DNA from: Prinia subflava
Lineage: Eukaryota > Chordata > Aves > Passeriformes > Cisticolidae
Assembly (NCBI RefSeq): GCF_021018805.1
Contig: NC_086256.1
Coordinates: 13,520,032-13,584,031, forward strand
Length of the DNA: 64,000 nucleotides
Direction: 5' to 3'
The notes below the pieces were generated by a model, which was not told the DNA's origin, made no database searches, and saw only the letters and a program-made list of their open reading frames with translations. A program made the position numbers and the translations under genes. Below are positions 1-11,664 of this stretch, piece after piece. How positions within the stretch are numbered: position 1 is the stretch's first letter; each line of letters starts with the position of its first letter.

Positions 1-1925
1 TTGCCTGCAGGTATTTCTTCACAGAAGAATATATTAGGGCCTGCTACCTTGAATCATTTTCTTTTGAGAAACTGAATCACAGTTCTGCTACTTCTAAAGT
101 GTCAGATGTTCACAAGCACAATATTAAACTGATATGTGTTTGTTATATAGCATAAAGATATCCTTTGTTGATGTCTCATGATATTTCTATATAGGGCAAG
201 ATAAAATCTGCTTGAAGGAAGAGCAAATATGTTAACTGTTTTTCACAAGAAAACTCATGCAGAGAGGAAGGAGAAATTAATCTCTTTGTAAATGCTGGCA
301 ACATTTCAGAAATGTATCTACAAAGAATTGTGACAAGTTTAACAGTGACATTATGTAGAATAGTGAGGAGACTAAACACAAACCTAAAGACCCAAACTTC
401 CCCATGAAGTCCCTGTCTACATCAATCAGCAAACAGTGTGATGTTTAAACACAACACCTTGAGCAGGTGGGCACATTCATTATCTGTAGGCCTGGTCCTG
501 TGAGTCTGCAGTAGGAGTCCCAAACATTCTTGCTTCCAGTACATCCTGTATGATTTCACTTAATTTCTCTGTTTTTTCAGGAAAAAAAAATCTGCTACTC
601 AGTCTGTGACTGCTGCAGCTGCTGTTTGCCCCTGCAGGTTGCAGGGCAATGAGAAATGGGCCCTGGGAATGTGTCCCTGCCTTGGCTTTGTTGGCAACTC
701 ATACAGACAGCTTGGAATTTCCTTATCTGCCAGACTCCAGAGGCAAAAAAAAATATTAACTGTTCACAAATCTTCAGGAAATTTTCAAATTTTTCTGATG
801 TCCTGGAGACTAGGAACACAAATTCTGAAGGTTTTTGGTGTGATGATAACAATAATGAGCTAAATCTAGAAAAGGAAAAATATTAGATCCTGATAGTGAA
901 ATAAAAGGTGAACAGTAAGATTTAAGATTGAGCTTTAAAAGAAAGTATTTCATACGAAATACTCTTTTTTTTCCCCCAACCAAAGACCTGGTTCGGATTT
1001 CCACAGATAAAATATGTTCAATGCCAGCAAGTGTTGTCTTAGAATGATATTATATAATTTGTGAGAATGAAAAAGAACACAAACTTTTTCTCATCTGCAA
1101 GATTATATTCAAAAGAGATGTTTAGCAAATCCTTCTTTAAGGACTATATGCATCAGTATTCTATAGATGACTGTTTTCACAGGCTCAGAGGCTTCACCAC
1201 TGTAATTAAAGGTGAATTTTTCACTTTTATTTTGTTATTCTTTTCTCTTGGGCCAGATTTATAACTTTTGTTATACAATTATATTCATTTATTTCTTTGT
1301 ACCATGTTGTATGTTATTTCAAAAGTAACATCTAGGGTGTCCTTGCTTTAAAATGTAGATTTAGCCTCTCTGGATGAAACTTGGTAGAACATCTGTGTTT
1401 GAAAGTGAAAAATTACACATTTTCTGAGAGAACCAGGCTGAGTGCTCACATAATAGTGTCTCTAAGAGAAAATTAAAGTGCTGCTGATAGCTAAGGGAGT
1501 GGATGGCTCAAGGGAATCATAGTGTGACACAGTCTTTCATCTGATGAAAACCAGCATGAATTTAAGCCCATGCTGATAATGACCAAAAGTCATTATCATT
1601 TGTTCAGTAATTTATTTAAAATGAGTTAGGGGTCTGGCTCTCATCTTGGTGGCAAAGAGTCCAAATTATAACTGAGCCAATAATGAAGAAATGTCTCTGC
1701 AAATTGATTTTATATCTTTAAATTAGTATGCTTAAACTTTTTTCTGTTTATCAACTTCTTAATATTTTAACAAACAAGTCTAAGAGGATGGATGTTTGTG
1801 AATTTAAAAGGTGTACCTGCAAATTCTCATGGAAAGCAAATTCCAAATTTATGAAGTATTTGCACCAGAAAAAATGTATTTTTCAGGATTCTGCTTATTT
1901 AATTAAAAATATTAAAATATATGCC
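1..1925. other. non-coding stretch, no gene seen
   Basis: AT-rich unique-looking sequence. Open frames here are under 90 codons and overlap on both strands. The only distinct structure is a perfect inverted repeat near 1574-1598. A pyrimidine run ending in CAG near 560-581 looks like a splice acceptor, but the frames downstream of it are short and unrecognised. Confidence 0.6.
1574..1598. repeat. perfect 10-bp inverted repeat (hairpin)
   Basis: The left arm TGATAATGAC (1574-1583) is the exact reverse complement of the right arm GTCATTATCA (1589-1598), separated by five bases. The arms could form a hairpin in single-stranded DNA or RNA. They are too short for a microRNA precursor, and there is no run of T after the hairpin. 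Confidence 0.75.
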
Positions 1926-2550
1926 TGTACTGGTTTGAAAGCAAAACCAGCGAGACTTCAAGTCAGAAATACAATTTAATAGAGAGAGAAGAAGCAAACA
2001 ACAAAAAGGGTAAAAATAAAATAAAATTAGATAAATGCAATAGTACAAAGGACCACTGACAGAGTCAGAATGCAAACCTGACACCCTGCTGGTCAGGGTG
2101 TTGGAAGCAGCCCGCAGTGAGTCCTCCTAGAGTGACAGATGTGGCCCCATTGGAGTAGAGATGATCCTCAGGAAAAGGGTCCAGTCTTCCTCTGGGAATC
2201 CAGTGGGAACAGGTTCCCTTGGTGTTTGGGATTGCTGGTTTTATCCCGGTGGAAAGGCTTTGGCTCCTCCCACTGGGTGGAGCATCTCACAATGGAATGA
2301 GGTGATGTTATCAGTCCTGTGAGAGCCTTCAATGGCCCATTCACAGGGGATGTCCCTCGGAGGAGGATGGGTGGAGGAAGAGATAAGAAGGCACTGCCTT
2401 ATCTGGTGTTATCAGGTGTCCCATTAACAGAAGGCATCTCCCCTCTTTCCACCCCTAGAGTTACAAGAGAGAAAGAAAAATATCTCCCAACTGACTTCAA
2501 CAGATTAAAATAGAATACACATTTTTGGTTACAGTTTTCAACGCGAGACA
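1926..2550 (-). mobile_element. solo LTR-like element of an avian endogenous retrovirus
   Basis: Read on the minus strand this stretch has the order expected of a retroviral LTR. A moderately GC-rich U3-like part is followed by a TATA-like GGATAAAACC (plus-strand 2240-2250). About 260 bases further on there is an ATTAAA poly-A signal (plus-strand 1974-1979), a pyrimidine-rich part, and a terminal CA at 1926-1927. It resembles passerine ERVL-type LTRs from memory, but the family is not verified. No internal gag, pol or env sequence is seen on either side, so it is probably a solo LTR left by recombination. The right-hand edge (2540-2550) is uncertain and no target-site duplication was found. 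Confidence 0.55.
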
Positions 2551-3295
2551 CTGTCTTGTCTCTGTGCTTGGTCAAAACTAACAAACATGTTTCATATTGT
2601 GAATCAGATGCTAACAAAACAAGCACTTGGAAGAAAGCTAGAGAAACACAGTTATTTACAAAAAAAAAATCCCACAAGTTAAATAGAAAACACATGATGT
2701 CTTAGATGTCTTATTAACCTAATATTTGGGATAAACTGCTAGAAGTAGGAATAGAGAATTTACTTCTCTGCAGAACTGAAAAAAGGCTGGTTTGTGACGT
2801 CTTTCTCACAGCGTGGCCAGAGGATTAAAACAAAACTAATAGAGTGGTGTACAAGAGATAACAAAATCTAGCAGAAGCACTCACTGGGTGCACATTCCCC
2901 GGAAAAGGCTCTAGGAATAAACACAGATGTCCTCCAAGTAAGTACCTAGTGTGAAGGCGTATGGTGGTAAAAAGTGTAAGCATTGGGCAATCTTTCACTA
3001 AAAGGCTGATCTAAAAAACCCAGACAAACCAACAAAAACCCAAACAAAACCTGTAAACCTACAAAACTGTCAGCAGAACTATCAGGAAGAAGGACTACAT
3101 CACAATTAACATATGCTTTTACAATTTCTAAGCATCTCCATCATTGGTTACATTTCTTCTTGTACATTTTCTTTGACTGAATAGGACTGAGGGTGAAGAC
3201 TGTACTGCATGTAGGCAATTTCTTCTCATGGCTGGATCTTCTTTAAAGCAAAATTTGAATGTGTGTTGGGATGTGGCAAGCAGGCGTATTATAAG
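2551..3295. other. non-coding spacer between LTR and CR1
   Basis: AT-rich sequence with a short A/C-rich patch near 3010-3065. No gene or clear repeat is seen. Confidence 0.55.
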
Positions 3296-3296
3296 A

Positions 3297-3905
3297 GAGT
3301 CACAGAATCACTGAGGTGGACAGAGAACTCTGAACATCATCTTGTCCAACCCTGCTGCTCAGAGCAGGTTGCTCAGAGCTATCCCCACTCAAATGTTTAA
3401 CACTTTCAAGGATGAAGACTCTATTATCTCTCTGGGCAACCTGCTCCAACGTTTGATCAACCTCACAGTAAGAAAGGTTTTCCTTACATTTGTACGGAGT
3501 TTCCTCTATCTCAGTTTGTGCCCATTGCTTCTTGTTTTTCACTAGACACCACTGAGAAGAGACTGAGTAAAGGATCATCTCCCCTGCAGTGCTGCTCAGG
3601 TGCTGCCTAATGCAGCCATCAGGTTGTTTTTTGTCCTTTTTTTGCCACAAGAGCATGTTGATGGCTGTGGTCAGCTCGGTGTCTGCCATGACCCTCAAGC
3701 CTTTGTTACAAAGCTCCTTGCCAGCAGGTCAGACCCAGCCTGTACTGAGTCATGAACTGATTATCAATCCCTTTCTAGTTTCAGGGCCTTACATTTTACC
3801 ATTTCTAAATTTTTGTGCAGTTCTGTTTGTCCATTTCCCAGGCTGTCAAGGTCCCTCTAAACGACAGCACAGCCTCATGCTGTTATCAGCTGCTCCTCTC
3901 ATATT
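3297..3905 (-). mobile_element. CR1 LINE fragment, 3' part
   Basis: The left edge (CACAGAATCACTGAGGT) is the reverse complement of the CR1 3' terminus. The TTGTCCAACCCTGCTGCTC block follows, then the stretch where CR1 carries its 'gcaacctgctcca' motif (3436-3450). The similarity to CR1 3' sequence continues through CTGTCAAGGTCCCTCTAAA (3843-3861) and fades near 3905. The element is therefore inserted in minus orientation, is 5' truncated as is usual for CR1, and is strongly mutated. A 132-codon frame on the minus strand (3300-3698) and a 154-codon frame on the plus strand (3589-4053) run through it. Neither encodes a recognisable endonuclease or reverse transcriptase motif. Confidence 0.88.
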
Positions 3906-6900
3906 GCCTGCAACAGAATTTTGGATTCTTTGCAACAGATTTCCAAAAGAATGTTGTCAAACTACGGTGAAAGTACAGAGAATGGAGAATGAGCCTCTGA
4001 AAGCTGAAGGACTTTTGCTGCAAGCAGAAAACAGGGAGAACTTTGTGGTATAACTACAAGGCTAGCTGATGGCCTTTCATGGGTAAACATGTGAAACAAC
4101 CTTTTTTATTAACAAAGATGCTATGGCTTATGGACGCAGCCTTTAAAGGCAGAGAAGAGAAGTTGTAGAGATGATAAATAAGTGTTTTGTTTCCCTGTGT
4201 TCTACACTCTTGGCTGGGATGCCTGCTTCCATGGGAACAGCAGGATTCTGTGCCACACCGAGTACGCTCAAACCGTGAAAAAATGGGCAAAGGGAAGCAC
4301 TTCCAAGAATTATATTTCTGTATGACTAGTGATATGGCACAAATGCCACAGAGGTCTCCTCACTGAGAAACACCACATTTAACTGGAATAAGTAGTATTG
4401 CTCCTGATTTGCATCAGCAAGCCTGAGAGGAGAAAAACACATGGAAGAGCTCACCATGAGAGGGGCCATAGGCTTATTTCTCTTGTTGCTAAACAGAATG
4501 TCAGCAACACCAATCTGTAGCTTGCACTGTTCACTATCTTCATCCTCACACCGTGGGGAAAAATGATGCTTAAGGCAGAACAATTACACCACAGCTAGCC
4601 TTAAGGTAAAATGACATCATAAATAAACAGTGCAAAAAATACTAATAACGACAGCAATTAAAATAGATATAAAAATAAAAAGCAAAGTAGAACTGTCACA
4701 AAATAATATATCTTCAAACTTTTAAAAGTTGCTAGGACATTTTGAGATCCATTTAGAAAAACAAAAGGAAAAATGGTAAATGAAAATCTATTCTAATACT
4801 TGTCCTTTTATAAAAATTGTCCTTTTAACCTTTATTTAAATTAGCAAAAGTTGCATGTTCATGCCCAATGGCAAAATATAGTCCTTTTCTAGCAAAACAC
4901 AGACATTTGGTATTAATACAGAACACATAATATTTAAAAAGTTATCTATTATAAAATCTAAGTCATGATTATACTGCCAAGTATTGAGCTTAGCAAAGAA
5001 ATATTAATTCCAGTTAAACTCGTCCAAAACCTAACACAAATATTCAATGAAAAATTGGGTCAATTGTCCCTTTTCAGACCAGTAGCTAAAATAAAGAAGA
5101 CAGTGTCTTCACTTGTTGAATTTAATATCCCTGTAAGTTCTGAACACAAGTATCCTCTAGCAATAAACCAAACTAGCTCTCAATATAAAATATGTCTTCT
5201 TCTCTGAAAATCTGTATAGCAAATACAGCCCGAGGGAACTTTTAACAAAATGTTATAGAACTGAAAACTGACATTAATAGGAAGTACTGATATATCTTTA
5301 GTGACAATGGGTTCAATTCCCCTGCCACTGCACAGAAACACCAATTGGCTCCAATTTGCTTCGACTGGATTTGCTCCGATCAGTGACAGAAGAACGAGGC
5401 CCAGTCCTGCTGAGACAACATCATGACAGATTTAGCAGAAAGTATTGGCTACAGCTGAAATATGTGACTCCTATGATGACTCAGACTTTGGTTGAAACCC
5501 ATGGGGGTGGGTAGGATGCAGTACAAGTGGTCAATGCACTCCTTAGGGTCAATGACGAGCTCATACAGTGAGCTCCATCAGGGAGGTAAAGCACACGACA
5601 TTTCTACCTTCCCACTGCATACACCAATCTCAATTCTCCCTTTGTGCAAATTTATCCTGGCCCTTTATTCTAAAAAAATCCTCTAACATCTCCCCTGTCT
5701 TTAATTTTTGCTGTCCCTTTCGCAGATCTTTCTGTCTGCCTAAACACACTTTATTTTCTCTCACATCTTTCCTCTTTCTTGCTTCACCAATCCCCATCAT
5801 CTCCCCTTTGCTCCCTGCACAGCAGAGGGGCAAGGTGGGAGAGTTCTCCTAGAACATCTGCCCAAAGCAGCCCAAAGTTCACAGTCTTCTAAAAGAATCT
5901 GTCCACTCTATTACTTCCTCATTTCTACAGCATGCTTACATTTTGAGGGGAATGAAGAGGTAGTGCAGTCCCTCTTGTGAAAGCTAGCAAGGGAAATGCA
6001 ATCTGTCCCCTTACAAAGATGTTCTGGCCAAGAACAGACATATGCACCAAGGGAAGATGCAAGAAGGAACTCACACTGCAATGGAAACGTGTGATGAATT
6101 TTATACTGAATCAAACTTAATGTTACAATTGATTTTTATTCTTCAACTCAAGATTGAAAGCCTATTATAATACTGCTTATCAATAGAAAATGTCAATTCT
6201 CACTCTGAATTGTCTAAAATGGCAATTGCATATTAATTAAATAGATTGATTATTAAAATATTTTACTGAAGTTTAACAGCTCTACTACATAAGAAAATTT
6301 GCTAAATTACTGTCTAAATTGTACTTTAGAAGTACTGCAGTGAATTCAGTGAGGTTGCACTGATTCAAATGAAAACAAAACAGTTGTTTTCTCTTGAATT
6401 AGTGTTCATTTAACATATTGTAAATCACTAAGTCTAAACCAAGTGGTTAACTACAGCTATTTATGATAGTTAAATAGTTAAGGAATAATATGATGTCATA
6501 TGTTTTGAAGCTGTAAGTGTTTGGTACCATTTACTGACTGCCAAAATAATCTTTAGTTCAGAAAGGTATCAAAGACTGCTGATACATCTGTACACAAGTG
6601 TGAGACCAGACATATAAAGTATAAATCCATGTGATTATAGCTGTAATACACTTTGGTCAACAGCAGTGTGGGAGTGTGACCTGGGAAGTCATGTCTGGAG
6701 AACTGAATTGGACTCAGTCACCCATCAGCAAAGCCTGGAGAAGTAAGAAGTCCTGCTGTTCCTTGGTGTCCAGGCACACAAACACTAAGCAGGTGCTGTG
6801 ATTAATTTTTTTTTTTCCATTTGATGCTGAAAGCTGGGCTCAGGATGTGCCTGAGCATAGCCTGGATTTTCCCTCTGCAGCTGAGGCAGTTCAAAGGGGA

Positions 6901-9690
6901 TGCCATAATTTGCTTGCAGAATATTCATTACCAATTAACATAATCAATGGAGATCAATCTCCTCCATTTAGAAGGGTGAGATAAGCCACTACAGTTCCAT
7001 TAGTAGTGCCCTGTCAGGAGCTAATCCTGTATGGGTAGATGTTTTCTCTGTATTTTTCCATCACTGTTTAAGAGGTCGGCACCTCCAAGGAGGAAAAAAC
7101 CAACCTTTTTATTGTCTTAACTGGCTGCACAGTGAGAGTATAACTGGGATTTTTATCATTTTCAGATGGTCTTAGATTCTCACCCAGTTCTTCCCCCTTA
7201 AGACTGCTCTTCTCAGCAGCATAACTTACTCATTTTTCCAGTGGGCATAGGTAGAATTCCCCTCTCTCATGAAGATTCCTGGGAAATTTTTTTGAAGTTA
7301 TTCTATCCACTTGCATTCAGCTTTCAATTCCTGATTTCAATGTTTTATCACTCTTCTTCATCCCCTGTTTTATATGCTGCCTTTCAGCATTTCCAATTCT
7401 TCGTGGTCTAGAGAGCACCAGCACAAATTTCAGCAACACTGCTCATCACCATTTTTGCTTTCCATCCTCCATAAACCAGAAATATAATCCTTGGATCTAT
7501 CCCAAGTCTTGTGACATCAAATAAATCACCATTTTCTTTGGTGCAAAGACTTCCATTTCTTATTTGTGTAAAAATGCAGTTATCAGAATAAGGTTTTTGG
7601 GAGTTAGATCCACTAATTCCTTTTTGCTCCTACACACTCACATAAAGCTCATGGATGGCAGAGCCAAAATAGTTCTCTGGATGCCATATTCCCTCCCATC
7701 TAGTACAAACCCTAATTACTGGGGGGAGAGAGAAAGCTAAATCCCACTGCCACACTCAAGCCAAAGCTGCATTTTAAGTCAATATCCTTCCTTTCATCAA
7801 ATGCTGTATGTGTGAGACAGACATACATTTAGTCTTTCACTTTCATGGCAAAATGCCCATGTCCAAGGAACCCGAAACCTTCCTGTCAGCATCAGCCTCG
7901 GCCTAAATTTTTATTCACAGCTGAGCTGACTGAAAAAACAAACCCCTGGTACCCCCCAGAGTGGGAGAACTCACTCAGGGTCACACCAAATGCTGCCACC
8001 AGTCATGGCCAGGCTCTGGTAACTGGAGGGGAGGGGTGTTGTTCAGGGTTTCCTGAGTTACCAGCTCTACCTCATATTCCTCCTCTTTTTAACGCCATTC
8101 CAAGGCAGATCCTGAATGAAACATGACACTCTTCCTTCTTTTTTAATCCTCCAACTGCACTGACAAGTGAAACTGTTCTGCAGTGTTCATTCTGCAAAGT
8201 TCCTACTCTCAGAATATGTATTACTGGGTAGCCAGTGACTAATAGTCCTAAAGAAAAGTAGCAAAATTTAGCCTTTATTTTCTTAAAGTGAATTATTCTA
8301 GAACTGCATTAAACAAAATGTGTATTTTTCTGCTTCTTCTGAACTTCTTGTGTACTATCACCCCGAAAAAATGGATTCAACTACTTATTCTTCATACAAG
8401 TAATTAATTCACCTTTTTGGAGTGGGGACAAGGAGACATCTCAAGTGCAGCTGTACAACATTATGTTGTGATTTTCATTACTAGTTCTACCTACTGGACA
8501 CACATTACTTGGTCTTCCTAGCAAATACAAACATTCAAAACACAAACCAAATACAAGCTGATTTTATTTTTATGCCTATTTCCCATTCCTCTGCATTCAC
8601 ACTTGCGTGACTGATTTGTGTGTGAAACGGTTTCCAAGTTTTCAAGCAAAAAGCAGTTAAGAAACAAAATATTTATACTCTTCTAACTTGCACTTCCTGT
8701 CTAACTAGATCCAATACAGATGCAAAGTCACTGGTCTGCAAGAGCTTTCCACAGATCTATAATAAAATAATTAAATTAGTGAGTTGTGTTTAGATCAGAG
8801 ATTCTTGGCTGCCAGCTCCTAAGAACTTGGGGAATTCTGAACCACAGAAGGATCATTTGGAGTCCATTTGGCAGAAACGTCAGAAACTTGCTGCTCCTGG
8901 GAACATCCTTTTCCAATAACATTTATAGCTCTAGATGGAAGTGAAAAGCACCATATGTTAAGAGTTTCCTGCAAAGCTTCCTGGTAAGAGAGGAAATAAA
9001 TTCAACTTGTCACATCTGCTCGTGGACCAGTCAAGTAGGATTTTATCACAGCTTTAAGTGGTTTACAAAACTGTCCTGTTATCGACTGAAGGGAGCTTTA
9101 CTTCTCAAGGTTTTTTTCAATATGCATGTTTATATAATCTCAATTATTAAATTATTTATTTGTCAGTGGAATTCAGTAACATGTATTATTATTTATCTCA
9201 AAACAGCAAAGATTACTCAGTTATTCAGCTAACAGCAACAGTTCAGTTGGAAGCCAATTTGTGTGGTTCAGCCGAATAAAAGTAAACAGTCCCATTCTGC
9301 CCTTCATTTTCCTAACCCCAGCTCTGTATATTGTATCACATTTTCCATTATGAAATACTTTTAGTTAGATAAAAGTCAAGTTTCTAACCTATACAGAAAT
9401 CTTAGGTCCTAAGCACTGTAAACACAATGCAAACAGCTGGCTTCAAATTCCCTGGGAGTCAAGGATCCCAAAGAAAATATTATGAACCACTACATCTTGT
9501 CTCTGTGGTTGCTCAAGAAATCATTACTCCCCTTACAGAAAGCAGGAATTTATTATGTAAAGTGCAAAGCTAGCACAAAACAAGGCAACAATATCTGCAG
9601 CAGAAACTTCTGCAAAAGTCACAGCTCTACGAAATTCTGCATAGGCAAACTCTACAAGTACACACGTGTTCTTTGAAATCTTGTCCTGTT
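3906..9690. other. non-coding stretch, no gene seen
   Basis: Mostly AT-rich unique sequence. The 6120-6300 part is rich in TAAT and ATTAA words and looks like a conserved non-coding element, but this is only an impression. Pyrimidine-rich sequence occurs at about 5630-5815. Open frames are under 95 codons. Confidence 0.55.
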
Positions 9691-9965
9691 CTTGAATTCA
9701 GTGGGAATTTTACCACTGACTAAACAAAGAGGAGGATTGGGCCCAAACTATGCAGCTATTTGCCAAAATAATCAGGTTACAGGAAATTGCTCCCCAAAAG
9801 GTAAATGTGTTTCAAAATTCCAGATGCCTACCTGGAGCTGATCTGATTTACACAGACTGGGCCATATACTGTTCCCTGCCTCTGCACACAGCTCCCTTTG
9901 ATGTTAATGGGAATCTGATGCTGCTTCAGGGCAGTGCAGAACACGTCCCTTGGAGCCCATTCCTT
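9690..9965. repeat. possible ancient amniote interspersed repeat
   Basis: Contains TTCAGTGGGAATTTTACCA (9699-9717), a GGATTGGGCCC word shortly after, and GATGTTAATGGGAATCTGA (9900-9918). These resemble the 'gacttcaatgggag ... aggattgggccc' consensus that recurs in bird, crocodile and turtle genomes. The copies are heavily decayed, and I cannot name the family. Confidence 0.35.
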
Positions 9966-10059
9966 CCACTCTGTCACTAAGGAGTGAGCACAAAGGACAG
10001 TGGCAGTAACACATCACATTACATCCAATATTCATGCAATTATTGAAGAACACGATATG

Positions 10060-10270
10060 TATTACATTTGCAAACTGTCCATAATAATTTAATTTTCTCT
10101 CCTCAATTTATAATATGTTAATTAAGCATGAAATTAAATGGTTTTTAACATACAACTGATTATGCTATAATGTATCCAACAAAGATTGATTACTGAATAA
10201 TAAATCATCATTTGCATAAATATTTATATAATTTATTTTTAAAAATTCCATAATGCATAAACAGATAACG
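10060..10270. other. AT-rich stretch with homeodomain-like words
   Basis: A very AT-rich block with many TAAT and ATTAA cores (for example TTAATTAAGC near 10118) and a TTTGCATAAAT word near 10211-10221. The sequence is complex rather than simple-repeat. It looks like a developmental enhancer or conserved non-coding element, but conservation cannot be seen from one sequence. Confidence 0.2.
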
Positions 10271-10972
10271 TGGGAAAACAACAAGTTCCATTAGAGACAT
10301 TGTATTTTGATTTTTAAAGACATTTTTCCCTGAGACTTGTGAAGGCTTCCTCATATATTAGGAGGAAGTCAAGGTTCTGTACTGTACTCCACACCATAAG
10401 TAACACTGCAGTCCTTCATATGTTATTAGAACCTCATAATCACATAACATGTTATACTTAACATGCACCAAAACACAGAAAACTTGCCAGAAAAGGAGCA
10501 AAATACACTTTATTTGCAATGCAATCCATATTAGCTTTACCCAATATGGAATTTTCATTAAAAACTGATCTTGCATTGGGGATCCATCTTTGCACTTGCT
10601 TATATCAATGGCAAAACCTCTTCCTCCTGCTGTGGTATCATTATCATATCTAACATTCAAAAAATTTTACTGCAATTATTTCAGTCTAGGTTTCTCTGTG
10701 ACGAAGTTACAGTTCTACTCATTACTTTGCCAGGTAGTTAGAAGCAGATAGTTTTTGTTTACAAAACACCCAGGATAACTTTCAAATATAGGGAAAAATT
10801 AAAGAAAATTCATGAACAGAGTTTCTGAGAACTTGTTCAGCAGACTTCCCAACAATTCTGGCCCCACTCACTCTGCCTGCCTGATAGCAAGAGTCAGTGT
10901 TTTATGGACTACATGCCCTTAGGGACTTTTCACCAGCAGCAGCTCAGATACCCTCTCACTCCTCCACAAAGG

Positions 10973-11008
10973 GCCTGCCCCAAAGCTGGCTGAAGTAAAT
11001 GGAAAGAT
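10973..11008 (-). repeat. short trace of ancient amniote repeat
   Basis: CTGAAGTAAATGGAAAGATTCC, split over about 10991-11012, is close to the reverse complement of 'ggagtctttccattgacttcag', a common word in old amniote interspersed repeats. Only this core is recognisable. A second core, ATCAGTGGGAGTTTTAG, lies near 11648-11664 on the plus strand. Confidence 0.3.
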
Positions 11009-11664
11009 TCCCCAGGAACTCACAAGGTTCACATTTTGCACAATAGTCTCATGAACCAAAGATGATTTGCAGGCAAATCCCAATGCTGTTCTGTCCACAC
11101 TGGGTGGGAAGGGAGACTCCAAATTTATTTCAGTGGGAAAGAAAATACAAACTTCATGTAACTGCATAAGTGCCTCTACTTTGGCTTTCTTTATGCTTCT
11201 TATTGGCCTAATCAGAAGTGTCAAAGATCTTAAAAAAGCCCACATCATTATTCAAAAAATGCAATTAAAAGAATGGAGTTTGATTTTTTGGACATACCGC
11301 CTTGCTGCTTACAAGCCAGGAGCAAGAAAGAGTTTGGAATAAACCACACTGGCTTGAACACAGAATCCTCTTGTAAAAAGAAAACTGGATTTAAATGCCT
11401 GACTTACGATGACCAATTAAAATAGATTTTCAGTTATTCAAAAAGGACAAAGTTTAATGAGAAAACTATTATGAGAAAAGAAAACTGCAACTGGGTTTTT
11501 TTCTGCACCTGCTTAAAAGTCACCAACTAGCCAGCAGGAAATGGAGACATATTCCACACAGGGAACAAGACTGAAATAGAGCCCAGCTTTGGTTCACTGC
11601 TGCAAGCTGCTGTGCACCTCTTGAGAAACACTCATCTCTATACAGAAATCAGTGGGAGTTTTAG

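Noticed and set aside
540..590. Pyrimidine run followed by CAG, resembling a 3' splice site
   Set aside because: No recognisable exon follows, and such sites are frequent by chance.
3589..4053. 154-codon plus-strand frame
   Set aside because: It runs mostly antisense through the CR1 fragment and encodes nothing recognisable.
5305..5330. tRNA-like B-box word GGGTTCAATTCCCC
   Set aside because: The T-arm-like stem has a mismatch, and there is no complementary acceptor stem or A box about 50 bases upstream, so this is not a tRNA gene.
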